Source of the DNA: a virus
Reading direction: 5' to 3' (one strand)
IMG/VR virus record: IMGVR_UViG_3300032516_000240
Location: 1 to 20,706 of that record
Length of the DNA: 20,706 nt
The notes beneath the pieces were generated by a model. The model was not told the DNA's origin. It was given only the letters and a program-made list of their open reading frames with translations, and did not search any database. Position 1 is the first letter of the stretch. The number at the start of each line of letters is the position of its first letter. A program made the translations under genes and the position numbers. Positions 20,257-20,706 of this stretch are shown piece after piece.

Positions 20257-20706
20257 TGGCGGACTGGGTTGGGTCTCTCCAGCGAGCATTTGGCAGCCAG
20301 GTAGAGGGTGACCGTTACCTAGTGCCTGGGGTATCCACCGATCTCACGGTGCCCCCGCAAATTTTCTCTCTTGTTACTTTGCCCGTGGTTTCAGATGGCT
20401 CTTGGGAGGCCACAGGCCTGAGTTTGGTACCCGCGTTTCCCGCTGTTGATTGGGTGGGTGCCCGGTCAGAAGGCCCATCCCAATTCTGGTTTGAACGGGT
20501 GATCGTATTTCCCACAACTGTAGTGTTGGGCAATATTGTTACCACGGTGATCACTGAAATTGAGATATATAACTCATGCAGAGATTCCACCCGCAGTCTC
20601 ACGGCCGCCACCAACAATGCCGGTTTGGGAGTGTCCTTCCGCGACTTGCCCGGCCTGCCCTGGTCCATTGGCCCGCAGGTAGGGCTTATTGTCCAGGTTC
20701 AGGTGC
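20256..20706 (+). CDS. Partial structural protein, cut by window edge
   Basis: A frame of 150 codons from ATG 20256 (overlapping the previous stop, TAATG) remains open to the last base, so the gene continues beyond the window. It begins MADWVGSLQRAFGSQVEGDR. Later segments include VGARSEGPSQFWFERVIVFP, VTTVITEIEIYNSCRDSTRS and LPGLPWSIGPQVGLIVQVQV. The I-E-I-Y-N-x-x-R stretch followed by a beta-rich region recalls large tail proteins of environmental siphophages that carry Ig-like domains, but the family is not certain. The ribosome site is weak (AAGAAG), consistent with coupling to the gene before. Confidence 0.75.
   Translation, partial: MADWVGSLQRAFGSQVEGDRYLVPGVSTDLTVPPQIFSLVTLPVVSDGSWEATGLSLVPAFPAVDWVGARSEGPSQFWFERVIVFPTTVVLGNIVTTVITEIEIYNSCRDSTRSLTAATNNAGLGVSFRDLPGLPWSIGPQVGLIVQVQV

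Noticed and set aside
1-20706. Defence, anti-defence, toxin-antitoxin or retroelement system
   Set aside because: All genes are accounted for by packaging, head and tail functions or are small virion-context proteins; no such motifs were seen.

Overview
The window is a contiguous structural module of a tailed double-stranded DNA phage (or prophage-derived phage). All recognisable genes lie on the plus strand and are packed with stop/start overlaps (ATGA, TAATG, TGATG). There are no bacterial housekeeping genes, tRNAs, integrase, lysis, replication or regulator genes. A non-contractile (siphovirus-like) tail is inferred: a tail terminator, one large tail-tube gene, a frameshifted tail assembly chaperone pair and an 812-residue tape measure protein follow each other, with no sheath gene. 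Composition is fairly GC-rich, and most starts carry AGGAGG-like ribosome binding sites. The host cannot be named from the sequence.

Layout. Bases 1-794 are non-coding and hold an unusual array of degenerate 10-base units, in register from about 101 to 680. After a possible leaderless promoter come the small terminase subunit (795-1304), a small overlapping gene of unknown role (1258-1584), the large terminase (1550-3037), a DUF4055-type portal (3031-4488), a MuF-like minor head protein (4485-5618), a 15-residue lysine-rich mini-gene (5618-5665), a scaffold-like protein (5699-6478) and the HK97-fold major capsid protein (6600-7556).

A cassette of six accessory virion genes (7625-11509) separates the capsid gene from the connector genes. 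It includes a BppU-like beta protein and a 541-residue fibre with 49-residue tandem repeats and HxH motifs. Then come a DnaT-like head-tail adaptor (11511-12038), a head-closure candidate (12038-12418), a tail terminator (12415-12843), the tail tube protein with two extra beta modules (12843-14387), chaperone G (14405-14836) with a -1 frameshift extension T (14830-15207), a gp10-like protein (15165-15584), the tape measure (15581-18019), two proteins sharing an N-terminal motif (18016-19260 and 19264-20256) and a gene running off the right edge (20256-20706).

The genes form one assembly line: the terminase packages DNA through the portal into a scaffolded capsid; adaptor, stopper and terminator join head to tail; tube, chaperones and tape measure build the tail; downstream genes probably form the tail tip. 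The observations most worth checking are the helically phased 10-bp array next to the small terminase gene, the complete -1 frameshift signal (A AAA AAC, 7-nt spacer, perfect 8-bp stem, possible pseudoknot), and the nested repeats and metal-binding-like motifs of the fibre.
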